Position numbers and translations under genes: made by a program. The notes below the pieces were generated by a model, which did no database searches, was not told the origin of the DNA, and worked only from the letters and a program-made list of their open reading frames with translations. A DNA stretch of 64,000 nucleotides from CAVVDY01 sp963815775 (GTDB taxonomy: Bacteria > Acidobacteriota > Terriglobia > Terriglobales > Acidobacteriaceae): contig CAWFIB010000030.1 of assembly GCA_963815775.1 (NCBI GenBank), positions 1 to 64,000 of the forward strand. The letters run 5' to 3'. Of this stretch, positions 9,537 through 17,704 are shown piece by piece (positions within the stretch are counted from its first letter, which is position 1; every line of letters starts with the position of its first letter).

Positions 9537-9905
9537 ATGACAGCAACAATGGAAAGAACACCGGCAGTACTGTCCGCAACCACTCTAACCGGCGACAAAG
9601 TCGTAAATTTCCAAAAGGAAGACCTCGGAAAGATCGAACATTTGATGATCGACCTGGAGTCGGGCCGCATCGCTTACGCGGTTCTTTCGTTCGGTGGGTT
9701 CCTAGGCATGGGCGATAAGCTGTTTGCCATTCCATGGACTTCCCTAAAGGTCGATACGGTCGAACGTCAGTTTGTTCTGAACGTCGACAAGGAATTGCTC
9801 AAGGCCGCTCCGGGTTTCGACAAGGAGCACTGGCCCGACATGGCTGACCGCGCTTGGGGCGCCAAGGTCTACATGTATTACGGCGCCAAGCCCTATTGGA
9901 ACTGA
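9537..9905 (+). CDS. PRC-barrel domain protein
   Basis: 122 residues with a clear AGGAGA ribosome site. The segment LSATTLTGDKVVNFQKEDLGKI followed by HLMIDLESGRIAYAVLSFGG is the PRC-barrel pattern, a small beta barrel also found in photosynthetic reaction centre H subunits and RimM. Free-standing members are common and often stress-related; their exact role is not known. The C-terminus (MADRAWGAKVYMYYGAKPYWN) is aromatic. It is a single-gene unit. Confidence 0.88.
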   Translation: MTATMERTPAVLSATTLTGDKVVNFQKEDLGKIEHLMIDLESGRIAYAVLSFGGFLGMGDKLFAIPWTSLKVDTVERQFVLNVDKELLKAAPGFDKEHWPDMADRAWGAKVYMYYGAKPYWN

Positions 9906-10132
9906 AAAAGTTCAGGCTGAACGGCGATGGCCAGCCGCAACGAAGCTAGCCGACGTTATCCAAAGTTCCGCTGACGCGACAGCGGGGCGATACGACGGCA
10001 AGGTGAGTTGCTGATTCCAGAAGGCTTCGTACCGCAAGGTCGGGGCCGTTTGGGGGTGGTTCCGTTCCAACCGCGACTGGTTGGAATGGAGCTGCCCCCA
10101 CTTTACAAGCGAGACTTCAATCGTGTAGAGCC

Positions 10133-10337
10133 TCACTTAACGTTTGGCTCTGGAATGGTTCCTTGCGGAGCCGCTGTCGCAATGATCTCGGAGTATTTCT
10201 GCCAGCGTATCCAAACGATGCGCATGGCTGCTACGACCGGGATCGAAAGGTACACGCCCAACACTCCGCCGAGTTCGCCGCCCATGAGCACCGCTGCAAT
10301 CGCTGCCAGAGGATGCAATTCCAGCGTCCCGCGCTAA
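10133..10337 (-). pseudogene. 3' remnant of an AI-2E family transporter gene
   Basis: The minus strand encodes LELHPLAAIAAVLMGGELGGVLGV followed by a hydrophobic helix and IVWIRWQKYSE. This matches the conserved C-terminal end of AI-2E (TqsA/PerM-like) transporters, where a GGELFGILG-type motif precedes the last membrane helix. The frame is closed by TAG near 10334, where the sequence changes to the truncated insertion element. The first two thirds of the gene are absent from the window, so this is a remnant left by insertion and deletion. Confidence 0.7.
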
Positions 10338-10867
10338 AGGTGTGTAGCAAGGTTGCGGAGAACTGCCCGCAGCGACCAGCCTACGATGCGGCGGCTGAAC
10401 AGGTCCATGACCACAGCCAGAAACAGCCAGCCTTCGTCGGTTGCGATGTAGGTTACGTCGCCGACCCAGACCTGATTCGGTGCCGCCGCGGTGAAGTTGC
10501 GATCCAGCAGGTTGGGTGCAATCGGCAGACCGTGCCGGCTGTCCGTGGTGGTGATCCGGAAACGGCGCTTGCCGCGTGCCCGGATGCCGTTCCGCTGCAT
10601 CACTCGTTGCACCCGCAGCTTGCCTACGCGGATGCCCCGGGCCCGCAACTCCCGCCAGAGGCGCGGCCAACCGTAGGCTCCCCGGTTCTCTGCAAACACG
10701 GCACGGATATGAACCAGCAGTGCCTCCTCACTCAAGTGGCGACGCTGAACCATCTCTCGCCGGCGGACAAAGTGTTCATGATAGCCAGCCACGCTCACGC
10801 GCAGAACCCGGCATTGCACGCTGATCGGCCACACCCGTTTGTTCCGGTAAATAAAGGCGTACTTCAT
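10334..10867 (-). pseudogene. IS3-family transposase OrfB, copy 1 (truncated)
   Basis: 177 residues. It matches copy 2 OrfB through VMDLFSRRIVGWSL, then runs into 11 foreign residues (RAVLRNLATHL) and stops. It keeps the first aspartate of the DDE triad (VWVGDVTYIA) but lacks the second aspartate and the glutamate, so it is catalytically dead. Confidence 0.88.
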
Positions 10868-11217
10868 TTCTGGCCTTTCGCGAAGTACGCCGTCGCTTTT
10901 TCCAGGATGTCGCGCTCCATCTTGACCCGCGCCAACTCAGCCCGCAACCGGCTGATCTCCATCTGCTCGGCGCTCACCTTCGAAGCGCTGTCAGCCCCCT
11001 TCAGCTTGCCCTCCCGTGAGGCCTTGACCCAGTTGAATAGTGTCTGATCCACCATCCCCAGGCTGCGTGCCGCGGCGGCTATGCTCTGGCCCGACTCCAC
11101 CAACCGCACCGCCTCCTGCTTGAACGCCAGCGTGTATCGTGCCCGTTTTGCATTCCTCATCTTCATCTCCCTTACTGATGTTAATCACTCAGCTAAGGGA
11201 TACGTTTTTCGCGGGCA
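10371..11217 (-). mobile_element. IS3-family element, copy 1 (3'-truncated)
   Basis: Nearly identical to the complete copy at 11324-12688, covering the start of the element (right inverted end at 11189-11217) through the first half of orfB. The match stops abruptly at about 10371, inside the transposase catalytic domain. The left inverted end is missing, so this copy cannot move by itself. It borders the transporter remnant on the left. Confidence 0.88.
10864..11166 (-). CDS. IS3-family transposase OrfA (helix-turn-helix subunit), copy 1
   Basis: 100 residues. The N-terminal helix-turn-helix reads AVRLVESGQSIAAAARSLGM, then VDQTLFNWVKA and a leucine-zipper-like helix (ISRLRAELARVKMERDILEKA), the standard OrfA plan. 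It differs from the copy 2 OrfA at only a few positions. The stop overlaps the orfB start in an ATGA arrangement. It is probably still translated but has no intact partner in this copy. Confidence 0.9.
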   Translation of the reverse strand: MKMRNAKRARYTLAFKQEAVRLVESGQSIAAAARSLGMVDQTLFNWVKASREGKLKGADSASKVSAEQMEISRLRAELARVKMERDILEKATAYFAKGQK

Positions 11218-12338
11218 AAGCTCAACATTCGAAGGGCCCTCGCCCCGTACCCGCTCGTGATGCAGACGATTGTTGAAGAAATAGCGGGAAAGTAATGACC
11301 CGCAATTGGGCCTAGACTGGCGTTGCCCCTAGAATCCGTATCCCATAACTGAATGTACTTCGTAGTCGTCGTGGCTGTGGGAAAGTTGGAAAGCGCGTTT
11401 TGCTTTCCTGCTTTTCCATAGCCTGCTTTGATTGCCCGTGCGTTCAGTTTGCGGAGACCCGCGCTCAACGCCGAGTCTTGTTCGAACTGCATCGGACTGA
11501 CGTATTTCAGTGTCGAGTGCAGTCTGGTTTGGTTATACCAGTGCAGCCAGTCGAGCGCTTCATCCTGGCCCTGACGCCGCGTTTCAAAATGCTGACCATG
11601 CAACCGTTCCACCTTGAGTGATCCGAACAACGTCTCGCTGCAGGCGTTATCCCAGCAGTTGCCTTTGCGACTCATCGAGGGTGTAATCCCGCACTCTTGC
11701 AGCACCTTGGCGAACTCATAGCTGGCATACTGGCTGCCTCGATCGCTGTGAAAGATTAGTCCTGCCTCGCGGTCTGGGCCGCGTAGGAACCAAGCCATCC
11801 GAAGGGCATCGATGACGATCTCGCTGGTGATCTGCTCACCCAGCGACCAACCTACGATGCGGCGGCTGAACAGATCCATGACCACAGCCAGAAACAGCCA
11901 GCCTTCGTCGGTTGCGATGTAGGTTACGTCGCCGACCCAGACCTGATTCGGTACCGCCGCGGTGAAGTTGCGATCCAGCAGGTTGGGTGCAATCGGCAGG
12001 CTGTGCCGGCTGTCCGTGGTGGTGATCCGGAAACGGCGCTTGCCTCGTGCCCGGATACCGTTCCGCTGCATTACTCGTTGCACCCGCAGCTTGCCTACGC
12101 GGATCCCCCGGGCCCGCAACTCCCGCCAGAGGCGCGGCCAACCGTAGGCTCCCCGGCTCTCGGCAAACACGGCACGGATATGAACCAGCAGTGCCTCTTC
12201 ACTCAAGTGGCGACGCTGAACCCTATCTCGCCGGCGGACAAAGTGTTCGTGGTAGCCAGCCACGCTCACGCGTAGAACCCGGCATTGCACGCTGATCGGC
12301 CATACCCGCTTGTTCCGGTAGATAAAGGCGTACTTCAT
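11193..12338 (-). CDS. IS3-family transposase OrfB (DDE integrase domain), copy 2
   Basis: 381 residues from MKYAFIYRNKRVW. The HTH_21-like region is followed by the rve integrase core with all three catalytic residues: Asp in VWVGDVTYIA, Asp in IFHSDRGSQYAS and Glu in CSETLFGSLKVE. The usual family end comes soon after KYVSPMQFEQD. Here the frame has no stop before the inverted end and continues about 44 residues into the flanking spacer. A small frameshift near the native end is likely. The catalytic part is intact, so the element may still be active. Confidence 0.9.
   Translation of the reverse strand: MKYAFIYRNKRVWPISVQCRVLRVSVAGYHEHFVRRRDRVQRRHLSEEALLVHIRAVFAESRGAYGWPRLWRELRARGIRVGKLRVQRVMQRNGIRARGKRRFRITTTDSRHSLPIAPNLLDRNFTAAVPNQVWVGDVTYIATDEGWLFLAVVMDLFSRRIVGWSLGEQITSEIVIDALRMAWFLRGPDREAGLIFHSDRGSQYASYEFAKVLQECGITPSMSRKGNCWDNACSETLFGSLKVERLHGQHFETRRQGQDEALDWLHWYNQTRLHSTLKYVSPMQFEQDSALSAGLRKLNARAIKAGYGKAGKQNALSNFPTATTTTKYIQLWDTDSRGNASLGPIAGHYFPAISSTIVCITSGYGARALRMLSFAREKRIP
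11218..11323. other. 106-base spacer between the two IS3 copies
   Basis: A single stretch between the right end of copy 1 and the left inverted end of copy 2. It is not part of either element. It is open in the OrfB frame, so OrfB of copy 2 reads through it. I could not assign it to the DUF3300 or transporter gene. Confidence 0.5.
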
Positions 12339-12688
12339 TTCTGGCCTTTCGCGAAGTACGCCGTCGCTTTTTCCAGGATGTCGCGCTCCATCTTGACCCG
12401 CGCCAACTCTGCCCGCAAACGGCTGATCTCCATTTGCTCGGCGCTCACCTTGGAAGCGCTGTCGGCACCCTTGAGCTTGCCCTCCCGTGAGGCCTTGACC
12501 CAGTTGAACAACGTCTGATCTACCATCCCCAGGCTGCGTGCCGCCCCGGCTATGCTCTGGCCCGACTCCACCAGCCGCACCGCCTCCTGCTTGAACGCCA
12601 GCGTGTATCGTGCCCGCTTCCCATTCGTCATCTTCATCTCCCTTACTGATGTTAATCACTCAGCTAAGGGATACGTTTTTCGCGGGCA
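11324..12688 (-). mobile_element. IS3-family element, copy 2 (complete)
   Basis: 1365 bases bounded by imperfect 29-base inverted ends starting TGCCC (left 11324-11352, right 12660-12688; 21 of 29 positions agree), with TG...CA termini as usual in IS3. It carries orfA and orfB on the minus strand. No short target duplication is visible at the borders, which fits a later deletion or recombination. It interrupts the DUF3300 gene on its right. Confidence 0.88.
12335..12637 (-). CDS. IS3-family transposase OrfA, copy 2
   Basis: 100 residues with the helix-turn-helix (QSIAGAARSLGMVDQTLFNW) and a C-terminal coiled coil. A GGGAGATGAAG leader lies just before the start. Its TGA overlaps the orfB ATG (ATGA), and the orfB frame is also open across all of orfA, as expected for the -1 frameshift that makes the OrfAB fusion in this family. 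Confidence 0.92.
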   Translation of the reverse strand: MKMTNGKRARYTLAFKQEAVRLVESGQSIAGAARSLGMVDQTLFNWVKASREGKLKGADSASKVSAEQMEISRLRAELARVKMERDILEKATAYFAKGQK

Positions 12689-12689
12689 A

Positions 12690-13442
12690 GGTCATGTTGT
12701 AGCCCCATCCGCCACCCCATGCCGCACCCATCGCCATTCCCACACCAAACGAGATAGCCATGCCGGCGGCGTAGTAGCCCGGAGGAGGATAGGCGATTGG
12801 TGGATAGGCATAGACTGGCGCTCCGTATACGACCGTTGGGTTATAGCTCGGCACGTACACGACCTGGGGATTGGCCTGTTGCACGACAATTACCTGCTGG
12901 CTTTCTACGGTCTTTACTTCCACCTTTTGCTGTTCCGTCGATTTCAGGTTGCCGGCGTCTTTAGCCTTTTTGCGCATGCGCTGCACTGCATCCATCACAT
13001 CGTTCTGCTGAGCGAGGAAGGCGTTCCCGAGGTCTGTGGTCCACTTGATGTTGTCGGCCAGTAACTTGACTACGTCGGGCAAGGCCGCCAATCCCTGGAT
13101 GCTCGGGTCCCAATCCTGCTTCTTTACCGCATCAGCCAGCGCTTTGTCCTTCAGCCCTTTGTTCTGCGCCAGCCACTGCTGCAACTGGATGACTTCAAGC
13201 GGATAGGTGGAAGCCACCAACGCCTGGCTGAGCAGCGGATCGGGGTAGAGCGCAATGGGCGCCACCAGAGAGTCGAGCTGGTCGGCAGGGATCTTCGCTG
13301 CGGCCTGTGCCGACGGGGCGTCGGGCAGCGGCGTCTGGGACGCCAGCGAATTCCCCGGCAGCAGCGCCCCGATACAGATGATCGCTGCAAATTCTCGAAA
13401 GGCGCGAAACACTAAGTTCCAGCCACTACTGCGTGTGCTCAT
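12690..13442 (-). pseudogene. DUF3300 protein, 3' end removed by IS3 insertion
   Basis: Start ATG at 13442 with GGAGG upstream. A signal peptide (AFREFAAIICIGALLPGNSLAS) is followed by the DUF3300 core: LDSLVAPIALYPDPLLSQALVASTYP, WDPSIQGLAALPDVV, and QVVYVPSYNPTVVYG. The tail becomes glycine- and tyrosine-rich (MGAAWGGGWGYN) and then runs into the end of the insertion element, which adds LPAKNVSLS before a stop at 12660. Full-length relatives go on for a long Asn/Arg-rich tail, which is missing here. It is a secreted or periplasmic protein of unknown role, and the truncated form may or may not fold. Confidence 0.85.
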
Positions 13443-13791
13443 CGTCACCGCCTCCGGCGTACCTGACCGAACGTCGTCAAGCCATCCAGCGTTTCAGCTC
13501 AGGCTCGTCACAACCCTTGGCAATCCCGCTCGTGTAGGTGCGCGGTTGCTAACACTTACGTGTTGCACGTCCCGCGCCAAACTGGAATAGTACGGCAGGT
13601 ACCGTTAACTATTTTCAGTTCAATAACTTGCCGAGGATGTGAGCGAGGGGGTGCTATAACACTTTTGAACATCCTCCAAATCACCTCCAACATATTGGAT
13701 TGACGCGGCCGGAGCAGCAGCCTAAGCTGGGTATATTCCCTAGGTCTCGGTGTCGTACTCACGTACCCGCTGAGTCGCGGGAGTGCGAAGG
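13443..13791. other. Divergent regulatory region between DUF3300 and the sigma-54 activator
   Basis: About 350 bases. It contains the palindrome at 13685-13700 and an extra CTCCAAA half site at 13674. The right end holds a GGGAG ribosome site for the activator. Promoters for both genes should lie here. Confidence 0.5.
13685..13700. promoter_or_regulatory. Palindromic operator candidate upstream of the activator gene
   Basis: CTCCAACATATTGGAT: half sites TCCAA and TTGGA around CATA. Almost the same palindrome stands upstream of the catabolic cluster at 15836-15851. A shared site before an activator gene and before its likely target is typical of autoregulation by an enhancer-binding protein. 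It lies about 90 bases before the activator start. Confidence 0.6.
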
Positions 13792-15816
13792 ATGAACCAT
13801 TCGACCCAAAGTCCGTCGGGATCCCGTCCGCTGGAAGCCAAAGCTCCGACACCATCAGAAGGGGATAGGCCGCATCGGGGTGAACATCTCGAGCTTCGGC
13901 TCACGCCAGAGAATCGCTGGCAATTGTTCGAGCACGCCCCTGATGCAATGCTCGCGTGCGACTCGGAAGGCCGCATCGTCGACGTGAATGTGCAATGCCT
14001 TCAGATGTTTGGCTATGAACGGGAGGAATTGATCGGTGCGGAGATAGAAAAACTCATACCGAATCGATTCCGGACCGCTCATGTTGATCGGCGCGAGGGA
14101 TTTGGGTTGGAACCCGGCGTCCAGCCCATGATTGCGGCACGCGATATCTGGGGATTGCATAAAGACGGGAGCGAATTAGCGGTCGAGGTCGGTTTGCGTG
14201 CCGTGCAGTCAGGCGAACGCAAACTGGTAATCGGCATCGTTCGCGACCGCAGTGAGCGAACGCTCGCCGCGCAACAGTTGCTGAACCAGGCGGAGTTTGA
14301 ACGGACAATTTCGGCGCTGTCGGCAACTTTCATCAATCTCTCCCCAGACCGTGTAGATGAAGAGATTACCAATGGGCTGAAGACCCTCTCGGAAACACTG
14401 GGGGGCGATCGTTCCAGCATAGGCTTTGTCCAGGCCAGCTCTGGGGAAATCCTCATCACTCATGCATGGACTCGGGCGGGATTTCCAGATTATTCAAAGG
14501 GTTTGTTGCAGAACATATTGCCGTGGCTGTCTCAACGCATGAAGATGGGTGAAACGACAGTTGTGCGCACGCCGGAAGATTTACCCCCCGAGGCTCAGCT
14601 AGAGAGGCAGTTCATGCAGTCGCAGGGAATCAAGTCATCGTTGGTGGTCCCCTTGCGGGTTGGCGGCCGGGTGGTAGGAGTATTGTCCTGTAGCAGCATG
14701 CGCGAGCCGAGGCGATGGGACGAACTAACGATCTCGCGCCTTCAAGCTATCGCCGGAGTATTCGCGAACGCCCTCATGCGGAAGCAAGCCGATGAAAAAC
14801 TGCAAACGGCATACGCTGAGATTCAGCAATTGAAGGAACAGGTCGAGCAGGAAAACAGTTACTTGCGGCAAGAGATCAAGCTGGAGTATGGCCACCAGAT
14901 TGTTGTAGGCAATAGTGCGGCAATGCGTGCTGTCTTGAAGAAGGCAGAGCAGGTCGCCGGCACAGATTCTACGGTGTTAATCCTCGGCGAAACGGGCACG
15001 GGCAAAGAACTTGTCGCAAGAACCATCCACGAGATGAGCCAACGCAGCAAGCGGACGATGGTCAAGACCAACTGCGCGGCGCTTCCCGCGACTCTCATCG
15101 AAAGCGAGCTTTTTGGCCGCGAAAAAGGCGCGTACACCGGGGCCCTCGCCCGAGAGATTGGAAGATTTGAACTGGCGGACGAGGCGACGATATTCCTGGA
15201 TGAAATTGGGGAGCTTCCTCCTGAAACACAATCAAAGTTGCTTCGCATTCTTCAGGAAGGCGAGTTTGAACGTCTCGGCAGTTCAAAGACGATCAAGGTG
15301 AACGTGCGCGTGATTGCGGCCACCAGTCGAGACCTGCCGGCCATGGTAAAGGAAGGAAAATTCCGTCCCGATCTGTTTTACCGGCTCAACGTTTTTCCCG
15401 TCGTAGTTCCTCCCCTGCGGGACCGCGTGGAGGATATTCCCGCGCTTGTCTGGCACATACTGGAAGAATTTGGAGCGCGATTTGGAAGAAACTTCGACGG
15501 AGTGCAGGCCAGCACGATGCGGAAATTTCAGAAGTACGCCTGGCCGGGGAACGTGCGTGAGCTGCGCAATGTCATCGAACGAAGCCTCATCCTCACCACC
15601 GGACCTATCTTTAAGGCGGAAATGCCCGACGTCGAGGCGAAACCTGCACCCGAGATGCGCCGTCTAGGGGAAGTTGAATCGGAACACTTCCACAGAGTGC
15701 TGCAGGCCACGGACTGGCGCATCCGAGGCAAAGGAGGCGCCGCGGAAATCTTAGGGTTAAAACCGACGACTCTCGAAGCCAGAATGAAGAAACTCGGGAT
15801 TACCCGGCCCAGATAG
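13792..15816 (+). CDS. Sigma-54-dependent activator (PAS-GAF-AAA+-Fis)
   Basis: 674 residues from ATG 13792 (ribosome site GGGAG); a GTG 9 bases upstream is also in frame. Residues 35-160 form a PAS domain (NRWQLFEHAPDAMLACDSEG), residues 175-325 a GAF domain, then a short coiled coil. The AAA+ domain (about 375-610) has Walker A GETGTGKE, the sigma-54 contact loop as GAYTGA (a tyrosine variant of GAFTGA) and IFLDEIGELP. The C-terminus GGAAEILGLKPTTLEARMKKLG is a Fis-type helix-turn-helix. It is an FhlA/NtrC-like activator without a receiver domain, so a ligand or redox signal at PAS/GAF is likely. It sits just before the -24/-12 site and the glycyl radical cluster, which it probably controls. 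Confidence 0.93.
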   Translation: MNHSTQSPSGSRPLEAKAPTPSEGDRPHRGEHLELRLTPENRWQLFEHAPDAMLACDSEGRIVDVNVQCLQMFGYEREELIGAEIEKLIPNRFRTAHVDRREGFGLEPGVQPMIAARDIWGLHKDGSELAVEVGLRAVQSGERKLVIGIVRDRSERTLAAQQLLNQAEFERTISALSATFINLSPDRVDEEITNGLKTLSETLGGDRSSIGFVQASSGEILITHAWTRAGFPDYSKGLLQNILPWLSQRMKMGETTVVRTPEDLPPEAQLERQFMQSQGIKSSLVVPLRVGGRVVGVLSCSSMREPRRWDELTISRLQAIAGVFANALMRKQADEKLQTAYAEIQQLKEQVEQENSYLRQEIKLEYGHQIVVGNSAAMRAVLKKAEQVAGTDSTVLILGETGTGKELVARTIHEMSQRSKRTMVKTNCAALPATLIESELFGREKGAYTGALAREIGRFELADEATIFLDEIGELPPETQSKLLRILQEGEFERLGSSKTIKVNVRVIAATSRDLPAMVKEGKFRPDLFYRLNVFPVVVPPLRDRVEDIPALVWHILEEFGARFGRNFDGVQASTMRKFQKYAWPGNVRELRNVIERSLILTTGPIFKAEMPDVEAKPAPEMRRLGEVESEHFHRVLQATDWRIRGKGGAAEILGLKPTTLEARMKKLGITRPR

Positions 15817-15835
15817 TTCTTACTCCCATCGAAAA

Positions 15836-15851
15836 CTCCAACCTATTGGAG
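15836..15851. promoter_or_regulatory. Palindromic enhancer-site candidate upstream of the glycyl radical cluster
   Basis: CTCCAACCTATTGGAG, a perfect 6-base inverted repeat around CCTA, differing from the 13685-13700 site at two positions. A further CTCCAA half site follows at 15857. It lies about 120-135 bases upstream of the -24 element, a normal distance for an enhancer-binding protein. Confidence 0.65.
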
Positions 15852-15968
15852 AAAAACTCCAAAATCCGCTGTTCTGGGGAATCGTCTTCTGTCTGACCGC
15901 GGCCTCCTCCAGTGCGCATCTCAATCCTTTCTTATGACTTAGCTCTCCCGGCCAGGGCTGGCCGTGGT

Positions 15969-15986
15969 TTGGCCACTGCCCTGCAA
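15969..15986 (+). promoter_or_regulatory. Sigma-54 (-24/-12) promoter candidate
   Basis: TTGGCCACTGCCCTGCAA. The invariant GG (15971-15972) and GC (15983-15984) are separated by exactly 10 bases, as sigma-54 requires. It matches TTGGCAC-N5-TTGCA except for single changes in each block. It would start transcription near 15996, about 90 bases before the first gene of the cluster. Confidence 0.6.
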
Positions 15987-16087
15987 TTGCAAAGTCGTCG
16001 ACATTGGTTTGCACAGTTCGTTCTCCTTCGCATCACCGCGATGGGAACCTGACTGGCTGAGAACGATTTGCCTGGACGGGAGAAGAA

Positions 16088-16417
16088 GTGATCATCGAAC
16101 AGCTGACCATTCATGCACCGAAGGGAAAACGCCAGGAAGTGGGCAGCGCACTTATTTCGTTGTCTGGACCCACACAGGTGCAACAAGGATGTTTGAAATG
16201 CCGGCTACTGCAAAGCTGGCGAAATCCGGATGAGCTTGTGCTGGAAGCGAACTGGGAAACGGCAGACGACTTGACCCGCCACCTGCAATCGGAAAACTAC
16301 AAACGGCTATTGCTCTTGATGGAGCTGAGTCCTGTTCCGCCGGTCCTCGAGTTCTGGACTGTGGAAGGGGTCAGCGGATTGGACCTGGTGCGAACGGCTC
16401 GAGGTGTAACCGACTGA
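16088..16417 (+). CDS. ABM-like (dimeric alpha/beta barrel) small protein
   Basis: 109 residues from a GTG start with GGGAGAAG upstream. The pattern MIIEQLTIHAPKGKRQEV, then GCLKCRLLQSWRNPDELVLEANWETADDLTRHLQSE, fits the antibiotic-biosynthesis-monooxygenase / dimeric alpha-beta barrel fold. Such proteins may be cofactor-free monooxygenases, heme or quinone enzymes or ligand binders, so the activity is open. It is the first gene after the sigma-54 promoter, which ties it to the cluster. It has two nearby cysteines (GCLKC). Confidence 0.65.
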   Translation: MIIEQLTIHAPKGKRQEVGSALISLSGPTQVQQGCLKCRLLQSWRNPDELVLEANWETADDLTRHLQSENYKRLLLLMELSPVPPVLEFWTVEGVSGLDLVRTARGVTD

Positions 16418-16423
16418 ATCGAT

Positions 16424-16506
16424 CGCACGATAAGGGTTTGTTCCCGCATAACGAAGCATAAATAAGGAGAGATGGAAGATGAGCACAGCAACTGTGACGC
16501 AACCCG
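16424..16506 (+). repeat. Duplicated leader / N-terminal segment, copy A
   Basis: This stretch (ribosome site plus the codons for MSTATVTQP) is homologous to 19506-19582 in front of and inside the glycyl radical enzyme gene. The shared core ATGAGCACAGCAACT is identical; upstream, CATAACG and AGGAGA blocks also match. Two unrelated proteins therefore share one translation-start cassette. Confidence 0.8.
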
Positions 16507-17663
16507 CCAAGAAACTCAGCACGGTACCGTTGGACTGGAAAGAGGTCTATTACACCAACTGTCCCCTCGTTTCCGCCAGCAATGTTGACCAGGAACTTGG
16601 TTGGACGAAAGAGCAGTACAAAAAGATCGGCATTGAGTACCGCTACCTTCGGTCCCGCGCCGAGAACGACTGGTACCCGCACTACGTCCACAACCTCGAC
16701 AACCTCATCCGTTTCGGTGGTCTGTTTCCTCCCATCCATGTTCAGGCGGACATCCGGCGGACCCGGCTCCTGGGCGTGACCCATGCGCCTCGCGAAGGCG
16801 GCGTCATGCTGGTGCGCTCGCGCGACGACATCTACCGAATGGCCGATCTGAAAGGCAAGAAAATCGGGCTCTCCCGTAGCCAGAACAAGATCAAGAACGA
16901 CTGGTGGGGCATTCAGGAGGAACAGGGCATCGAGCTGATGCTCCGGCTCAACGGCATGACCCGCAAAGACGTCGAGATCGTGGAATTCCCCTATCCGGAC
17001 GACTGGTACGACAAGCCGGAGATGATGGGCCCGCTGATGGAAAATCCATCCGAGCTGTGGCTGCGCCGTGACCACAAGCACGATCTGGCCTTCCGTCCGC
17101 TGGAAACTGCGTTGGAGAAAGGCACCATCGACGCCATGTATATGCAGACCGGCCCCTTGCAGCAACTCTCGGAGGCCACGGGCAAGTTTAAGGCGATCGA
17201 AGACCTGTCCCGCTATCCAGATTGGACGTTGCAAGTGGCCAACATCCCTGCCGCCATCACTTGCACTGACGTCATGGCCGAGAAGCATCCGGAGCTTGCC
17301 GTGACTTTCATGAAGGGCATGATCAAGGTGGGACGTTGGGCCAACGAGCACAAGCGCGCCGCCGCAGCGATTCTCGACAAGCAGACGTTCTACCTCGATG
17401 TGGAGCACACCTACGAAGGCATCAAGCACATCGATATGGTCCCCAACCTCTCGCCGCAGAACCTGGTCTCGGTCGAAATCGGCAAGGATTTCATGCTGAG
17501 TCACGGCTACATCAAGAACGACTTTGATGTGCAGAAGTGGGCGGCGCCGGAGTTCCTGGAACAGGCCGCCAGAGAGCTATTGGAAGAGGAATGGAAGAAG
17601 AAAACCACCTCGAAGCTTCCGGAGACGGCTGAGGCGCTGGCCTCGGGAAGGATTCTTGGGTAG
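16479..17663 (+). CDS. DszB-like sulfinate desulfinase (SsuA/Thi5-like fold), putative
   Basis: 394 residues, no signal peptide. It resembles Rhodococcus DszB (2'-hydroxybiphenyl-2-sulfinate desulfinase) in several blocks: YYTNCPLVSA, LIRFGGLFPP, RTRLLGVTHA, GTIDAMY, GRWANEH and KWAAPEFLEQ. DszB uses Cys27, His60 and Arg70. Here Cys28 (in TNCP), His68 and Arg78 (in RFGG) occupy the same places, with the same 10-residue His-Arg spacing. The family evolved from periplasmic substrate-binding proteins, but the absence of a leader and of any ABC permease or ATPase nearby argues for a cytosolic enzyme that cleaves a C-S bond and releases sulfite. The natural substrate is unknown. A plain substrate-binding role is the main alternative. 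Confidence 0.72.
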   Translation: MSTATVTQPAKKLSTVPLDWKEVYYTNCPLVSASNVDQELGWTKEQYKKIGIEYRYLRSRAENDWYPHYVHNLDNLIRFGGLFPPIHVQADIRRTRLLGVTHAPREGGVMLVRSRDDIYRMADLKGKKIGLSRSQNKIKNDWWGIQEEQGIELMLRLNGMTRKDVEIVEFPYPDDWYDKPEMMGPLMENPSELWLRRDHKHDLAFRPLETALEKGTIDAMYMQTGPLQQLSEATGKFKAIEDLSRYPDWTLQVANIPAAITCTDVMAEKHPELAVTFMKGMIKVGRWANEHKRAAAAILDKQTFYLDVEHTYEGIKHIDMVPNLSPQNLVSVEIGKDFMLSHGYIKNDFDVQKWAAPEFLEQAARELLEEEWKKKTTSKLPETAEALASGRILG

Positions 17664-17704
17664 ATGGGAGGAGCGCGCTCTAGCGCCCGCTCCCCGTCTT
17701 GCAT

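Noticed and set aside
16371..17504. 377-codon minus-strand open frame opposite the desulfinase-like gene
   Set aside because: It is an antisense shadow of a GC-rich gene; it has no domain, and the plus-strand product shows clear homology.
16479..17663. Periplasmic ABC substrate-binding protein
   Set aside because: No signal peptide and no permease or ATPase genes nearby; DszB catalytic residues and spacing are kept.
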